Of a stretch of DNA of 64,000 bases, positions 59,801 to 64,000 are shown piece by piece. Location of the stretch: positions 930,001 through 994,000 of the forward strand of contig NZ_CP089309.1 of NCBI RefSeq assembly GCF_021228795.1, written 5' to 3'. Every line of letters starts with the position of its first letter. Position 1 is the first letter of the stretch. Position numbers and translations under genes: made by a program. A model generated the notes under the pieces. It was given only the letters and a program-made list of their open reading frames with translations, did no database searches and had not been told where the DNA came from. This stretch comes from Thiocapsa bogorovii (lineage in GTDB: Bacteria > Pseudomonadota > Gammaproteobacteria > Chromatiales > Chromatiaceae).

Positions 59801-61385
59801 GCGCGCGCACCGAGACGAAGGCCGCCTCGATCCGTTCGAGCAACTCGTCCAACGGAGGTGTTCGGCTGGTATCGATAAAGACCGCATGGACACGCTCGTC
59901 TGATGCCAAGGGTTCCAGCGCCAGCCGTTGGCGCTCGAGAACCCGCACGTCGGCGTCCGAGACATCCTGTTTCTCGGCACGCCGGGAAACGATGCGGTGA
60001 CGCAGCACATCCAGGGGGGCATCGAGCGCCAGGATCGCGATCGGTATGCGCTGCCGCCGAGCCAAGTCCCAAAACAGTGCGCGCCGCGCCGCGCGGATGA
60101 AGGTCGCATCGACCAACACGTCGTAACCGTAGCCGAGGATCGCCTCTGCCAGACGCAATAGACGGTCGTAGGTCCATTCGGTCGCGGTCGGGAAATAGAT
60201 CCCGGCATCGAGCGACGCACGGGCGGACACGGTCTCGGAGATTCCGAAGAGCCGCTTGCGCTCGATGTCCGAGCGCAAATGGATCAAGGGGAGTGCCTCG
60301 CGAAGCAGCCGCGCCATATAGCTCTTTCCGGATCCGGACAGTCCGCACGCAATCAACAGGCGCGGCGACCGAATGCAGGTGTAGGACTCGGCAAGCTCCA
60401 GATAACGGATGCAGGTCGAGCGATCGCGGGCCTCTTGCGCCGGATCCAGATCGGCCTGCGCGAGACGGATCGCCATGACCTTCGCCCGAACCAGCGCGCG
60501 ATAGACCTTGTAAAGATCCAGCAGGGACAAGAGCTCATAGTCTCCGCTACGCTCCAGATATCGGTTGAGGAAACGCCGCCCCAACGGCTCCGCGCCGGAT
60601 TCATCGAGGTCCATGGTCAGGAAAGCGATCTCGCTCGCCGTGTCGATCCAGCGTAGGAAGGGGTTGAACTCGATCGCGTCGAAGATGCGAATCTCCCCGT
60701 TCACCAATGCGACGTTGCCGCGGTGCATGTCGCCGTGGCACTCGCGCACAAAGCCGTTGCGCCGCCGCCGTTCAATCATCGGAATCAGGGATTGCCAGCG
60801 CGCGCGTGTCCAGGCTTCGACGCGATCCAGACGCTCGCGGGGATCCGGCAGCAGGGCCCGGGAGCGAATCTGCACCAGGTTCTCGACCATGGGCGCAAGC
60901 ACGGCGTCGGGAGTGCCGAAAGGACTCTCGGGATCGGCGACCGGGATCCGGGCGTGAAACTCGGCAATCTCCACGGCCAAGCGATCGATCAGCTCGCCGG
61001 AAAGCTCCTGACGGTCAAGCAGGGCCTCTTGCGGGAAACGGTGCATCTGCACGGCGTACTCCTGCACAGGACCGGTTCCGCCGATGCGCGGCGCGTTTGC
61101 GGTGCCGGTGACGGCAACCACGCCCAGATAGAGAGCCGGCGCGAGACGCCGATTCAGCCGCAGCTCCTCCTCGCAACAGCGGCGACGGCGTTCCAGCGTG
61201 GAGAAGTCGAGAAAACCCAGATCGATGGGCTTCTTGAGCTTGTAGGCAAACGCACCCGCGAGAAACACATGGGAGATGTGGGTCTCGATGTGCTCGACCG
61301 GGTCGGCAGGGTGCGGGTAGGCATCCGGTCGCATCAGGGCGTGTATCAGGCACGGAAAGGTGTCGACGTCCACGGGGCAGCTCAC
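59787..61385 (-). CDS. Aminoglycoside phosphotransferase-like / P-loop kinase fusion
   Basis: The 532-residue protein has two parts. The first, about residues 1-330, resembles aminoglycoside/choline kinase-like enzymes, with AGAFAYKLKKPIDLGFLDFS and the catalytic loop ECHGDMHRGNVAL followed by IFDAIEFNPFLRW. The second, about residues 345-532, is a P-loop kinase with IACGLSGSGKSYMARLLRE (Walker A), HLRSDIERKRLFG and DVLVDATFIRAARRALF, resembling gluconate or zeta-type kinases. Such fusions are widespread but uncharacterised; the substrate cannot be assigned. The GTG at 61385 is used; the 3' end overlaps the EamA gene. Confidence 0.9.
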   Translation of the reverse strand: MSCPVDVDTFPCLIHALMRPDAYPHPADPVEHIETHISHVFLAGAFAYKLKKPIDLGFLDFSTLERRRRCCEEELRLNRRLAPALYLGVVAVTGTANAPRIGGTGPVQEYAVQMHRFPQEALLDRQELSGELIDRLAVEIAEFHARIPVADPESPFGTPDAVLAPMVENLVQIRSRALLPDPRERLDRVEAWTRARWQSLIPMIERRRRNGFVRECHGDMHRGNVALVNGEIRIFDAIEFNPFLRWIDTASEIAFLTMDLDESGAEPLGRRFLNRYLERSGDYELLSLLDLYKVYRALVRAKVMAIRLAQADLDPAQEARDRSTCIRYLELAESYTCIRSPRLLIACGLSGSGKSYMARLLREALPLIHLRSDIERKRLFGISETVSARASLDAGIYFPTATEWTYDRLLRLAEAILGYGYDVLVDATFIRAARRALFWDLARRQRIPIAILALDAPLDVLRHRIVSRRAEKQDVSDADVRVLERQRLALEPLASDERVHAVFIDTSRTPPLDELLERIEAAFVSVRAPTEQ

Positions 61386-61504
61386 CTCATCCGTCCGGCA
61401 AAGACCTTACATCAATCGACCTTGAACCGAGTATAAGCGTTCTTTAATATCCCGTGCGATACTCGTCCTCTCCCAACCCGCAACCCGAACCGTTGGAGCT
61501 GTTT

Positions 61505-61705
61505 ATGTCTATCGAACGCATCGTATTTGCCGTCGCCGGCGCCTTCATCCTGATCTCGCTCCTGCTTGCGCACTACGTCAGCCCCTACTGGCTGTGGTTC
61601 ACGGCCTTCGTCGGCCTGAATCTCTTCCAGTCGGCCTTCACCGGATTCTGCCCGATGGCCCTGATCCTGAAGAAGATGGGCAAGAAGACCGGCCCCGCAT
61701 TTTGA
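61505..61705 (+). CDS. DUF2892-type small membrane protein
   Basis: The 66-residue protein has two hydrophobic helices ([20 protein letters not shown] and [20 protein letters not shown]) and the tail [14 protein letters not shown]. This matches the DUF2892 group, which often accompanies rhodanese domains in sulfur metabolism (compare YgaP), in an inner-membrane position. No rhodanese is attached or adjacent here. The ATG at 61505 has GGAG 7 nt upstream. Repeat unit I1 begins seven bases after the stop. Confidence 0.88.
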   Translation: MSIERIVFAVAGAFILISLLLAHYVSPYWLWFTAFVGLNLFQSAFTGFCPMALILKKMGKKTGPAF

Positions 61706-61712
61706 CGCCGAC

Positions 61713-61796
61713 TAAACCGCGTACGGAGCGATTCAAGTCGCTTCGTCTTTTGTCTCGGCCTCGTCGGACATTACGGCCTCGGCGCAACGCGGTTTA
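61713..61796. repeat. Palindrome-bounded intergenic repeat, unit I1
   Basis: The ends are TAAACCGCGTAC and AACGCGGTTTA, 84 bp. A 25-nt AT-rich linker (ACTATACATAGTTCTTCATG) leads to I2. Confidence 0.9.
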
Positions 61797-61821
61797 GGAC
61801 TATACATAGTTCTTCATGACT

Positions 61822-61905
61822 TAAATCGCGTCTGCGCCGACTGCTCATGGACGTGAGAATCCCGCCCCAAGCTCCGAGCCCGCATATCGCAGCGGACGCG
61901 ATTTA
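61822..61905. repeat. Palindrome-bounded intergenic repeat, unit I2
   Basis: The ends are TAAATCGCGTC and GGACGCGATTTA, 84 bp; both carry the C-to-T / G-to-A change, so pairing is kept. The right-end TTA is the rimO stop on the minus strand. The I1-I2 pair joins two convergent gene ends. Confidence 0.9.
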
Positions 61906-63228
61906 ATCGGTGACCGGCTGTGCCCACAGATCGTGATCACCCGCGTCCGTGACCTCGACCTCGATAAAATCCCCCGGATCCAGCTCCCAGGCACCCGCGA
62001 TGATGACCTCGCCGTCGATCTCGGGCGCGTCCGCATAGCTGCGAGCGATGACCTCGTCTTCCCCGACCTCGTCGATCAGCACGGTCAGCCGTTGGCCGAC
62101 TCGCTCGGCGAGCTTCGCCCGACTGATCTCGGCTTGCACGGCCATGAAGCGCTCGACCCGCTCGTGCTTGACCGGCTCCGGGACAGGGTCCGGCAGCGCG
62201 TTGGCCGTCGCACCCTCGACCGGCGAATAGGGGAAACAACCCACGCGGTCCAGTTGGGCTGCGCGCAGGAAGTCGAGCAACTCCTCGAACTCGGCCTCGG
62301 TCTCGCCCGGAAAACCGACGATGAAGGTGCTGCGCATGACCAGCTCCGGACACTGCTCGCGCCAGCGCGAGAGCCGATCGAGCACCTTCTCGGTCGCCGC
62401 CGGACGACGCATTGCACGCAGAATCAACTCGCTGCCGTGCTGAAGAGGCATGTCGAGATAGGGCAGGATCAGCCCCTCCGCCATCAACGGGATCAGCGCG
62501 TCCACGTGCGGATAGGGATAGACGTAGTGCAGCCGGACCCAGGCCGGCAGCACGCCGAGTGCGCGCGCCAGGTTGACGGTGTCGGTCTTGAGCGGCCGGC
62601 CATTCCAGAAATCGGGCCGATAGCGCAGATCCAACCCGTAGGCACTGGTGTCTTGGGAGATGATCAAGAGCTCGCGCACCCCCGACTCCACCAGCCGCTC
62701 GGCCTCCGCGAGCACCTCGCCGATCGGGCGGCTTGTCAGATCGCCGCGCAGGCTTGGGATGATGCAGAAGCTGCACCGATGGTTGCAGCCCTCGGAGATC
62801 TTGAGATAGGCATAATGGCGCGGCGTCAGCCTCACCCCTTGCGGCGGCACCAAACTGACGAAGGGATCATGCGGCGCCGGCAGCTGCACATGAACGGCCG
62901 CCATCACCTCGTCGAGTGCGTGCGGGCCCGTGACCGCAAGGACTTCCGGATGAGCTTCGCGGATCAGCTCTGCACGCGCACCCAGGCACCCGGTCACGAT
63001 GACACGACCGTTCGCGCTCAACGCCTCGCCGATCGCACCGAGCGACTCCTCGACCGCGTCGTCGATAAAGCCGCAGGTGTTGACGATGATCAGATCGGCA
63101 TCCTCGTAGCTCGGCGGGATGCCGTAGCCCTCCGCACGCAGCTGCGTGAGGATCCGCTCCGAATCCACCGTCGCCTTGGGACAGCCGAGGCTGACGAATC
63201 CGATCTTGGGGGTTTGGGTCATCGACAT
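61903..63228 (-). CDS. rimO: Ribosomal protein S12 methylthiotransferase RimO
   Basis: RimO adds a methylthio group to an Asp of ribosomal protein S12. Over 441 residues it has an N-terminal UPF0004 domain with three cluster cysteines ([35 protein letters not shown]). The radical SAM core has [20 protein letters not shown] (CxxxCxxC) and a C-terminal TRAM domain ([20 protein letters not shown]). The SLGCPK motif and length separate it from MiaB. Its TAA stop lies in repeat unit I2. Confidence 0.96.
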   Translation of the reverse strand: MSMTQTPKIGFVSLGCPKATVDSERILTQLRAEGYGIPPSYEDADLIIVNTCGFIDDAVEESLGAIGEALSANGRVIVTGCLGARAELIREAHPEVLAVTGPHALDEVMAAVHVQLPAPHDPFVSLVPPQGVRLTPRHYAYLKISEGCNHRCSFCIIPSLRGDLTSRPIGEVLAEAERLVESGVRELLIISQDTSAYGLDLRYRPDFWNGRPLKTDTVNLARALGVLPAWVRLHYVYPYPHVDALIPLMAEGLILPYLDMPLQHGSELILRAMRRPAATEKVLDRLSRWREQCPELVMRSTFIVGFPGETEAEFEELLDFLRAAQLDRVGCFPYSPVEGATANALPDPVPEPVKHERVERFMAVQAEISRAKLAERVGQRLTVLIDEVGEDEVIARSYADAPEIDGEVIIAGAWELDPGDFIEVEVTDAGDHDLWAQPVTD

Positions 63229-63860
63229 AGGATTAACCGGGATCTACAACATCCAAAGAAAACCGACGATCTGCGAGCAGTCGCTCGGAGGACACCACGA
63301 GGGCCTTGGTCCGCACGGCCATCATCCTGGAATGAGCCAGTTGGCTGGCCGTCAGGGTGCGTCCCGCGCGGTGCCCGGCAAGGCGCAAGCCGACGCCATC
63401 GTGGTTCTACGGCACGTACTCAAGGGGTACGCCAGGGCGAAAGGGCTTGCACGACGGCAAGCGTCTGAAATGTCTCGGACGTCGCGCGATCAACAAACGG
63501 CGGCTCGGACATCTCGGGCTCCGCAAGGGACAAAACCTTCTCCCGGTGCCACGCCATGTTACGCGTCCCGTCGGCGGAAACGAAACGGAGGTCATCATCC
63601 CGCCCCTCTCGACGGGTAGACCATAGCGGGTTCCAATGAAAGTATGTATTCCTCGTCGACGGGACGAGTGTCGCCTGTCCGCGCTACCGCGGCCGTTGAT
63701 CCCCAAGATATCAGCGGCTGGCATGGGTCGTCTGCCGCCATCGTTCCGAGCGGTAAGTGTCAAGGTAGTTGTCGCATCAATCATGTCATGTTCGTGTCGG
63801 CCTTCTCCTGTTCACGAGGGGGGTTTTTCCCGGGTTGAGCAAGACCGAAGCGGGCGGCGT
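63229..63860. other. Gap of about 630 bp without a recognisable gene
   Basis: Both strands were read. Open frames of up to about 150 codons exist but have no recognisable motifs, poor starts, and Arg/Pro/Ser-heavy composition typical of out-of-frame GC-rich DNA. Adjacent to a recombinase-like fragment, this may be the decayed edge of an integrated element. Confidence 0.5.
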
Positions 63861-64000
63861 CCAATTGCGGGTGGGTCCGGCTGGCTGCGGCGCAATCCCT
63901 CACTGGCGAGCACGGCGCCCTTGCTGCCCAACCGCAACGGACAGGCGATGACTCGCTCCAATGTCAACAAACGCTTGGAGCTCGCGGTGGCACGTGCCGC
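63861..64000 (+). pseudogene. Tyrosine recombinase-like fragment, runs off the window
   Basis: In the frame that includes the ATG at 63948 the translation reads GWLRRNPSLASTAPLLPNRN, then GQAMTRSNVNKRLELAVARA to the edge. This resembles the middle of XerC/D-like integrases between the first catalytic Arg and the HxxR box. The residues upstream in this frame do not look like an integrase, so it is either a decayed copy or interrupted by a frameshift. It cannot be resolved without the sequence beyond 64000. Confidence 0.45.

Overview
This window is a GC-rich chromosomal segment of a gammaproteobacterium, most likely a purple sulfur bacterium of the Chromatiaceae. Two things point there. The first half carries the classical gammaproteobacterial order rpsB-tsf-pyrH-frr-uppS-cdsA-dxr-rseP-bamA-skp-lpxD-fabZ-lpxA-lpxB-rnhB. 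Further on lies a peroxiredoxin-glutaredoxin fusion followed by a glutathione-reductase-like flavoprotein, the garA-garB pair known from Chromatium-type bacteria that use glutathione amide. The assignment is an inference; no rRNA or photosynthesis gene is present.

Layout. 1-4.8 kb: sufE and a two-gene RND efflux system. 4.9-19.7 kb (minus strand): the translation, envelope and lipid A block. 20.0-23.5 kb: map and glnD, divergent from rpsB. 23.6-28.2 kb: a small secreted protein, a VOC protein and lysine/peptidoglycan precursor genes (dapC, dapD, an ArsC-like protein, dapE). 28.5-32.7 kb: a tautomerase, a Uma2 nuclease, the divergent methylthioadenosine genes mtnA and mtaD, and an RlpA-like protein, all separated by repeats. 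32.9-39.6 kb: an L,D-transpeptidase and the prkA-yeaH-spoVR stress operon behind a candidate sigma-54 promoter. 40.2-45.1 kb: pgi, zwf and glgA (sugar phosphate and glycogen metabolism). 45.2-49.1 kb: panD, panC, panB, pcnB and tRNA-Glu(CUC). 49.4-54.1 kb: ffh, a ypjD-like CcsA protein, an arsenosugar-type pair and tRNA-Ala(CGC). 54.3-61.7 kb: an Hpt protein, garA-garB, dusA, an EamA transporter, a phosphotransferase-kinase fusion and a small membrane protein. 61.9-63.2 kb: rimO. The last 770 bases hold no convincing complete gene but end in a fragment resembling a tyrosine recombinase.

The most unusual content is a family of at least 17 intergenic units, nearly all 84-88 bp, bounded by inverted ends of the form TAAACCGCGTC...GACGCGGTTTA. 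They usually occur as pairs separated by AT-rich linkers of 18-29 nt. In eight cases the terminal TAA or TGA of the unit is itself the stop codon of the flanking gene. Unit interiors differ, yet length is nearly constant and end changes are often compensated on the other side. One composite pair of about 190 bp occurs at 28.3 kb and 50.9 kb, and in a more diverged inverted form at 28.7 kb, so that a tautomerase gene sits between inverted copies. This looks like a REPIN/BIME-like or MITE-like family specialised for gene ends.
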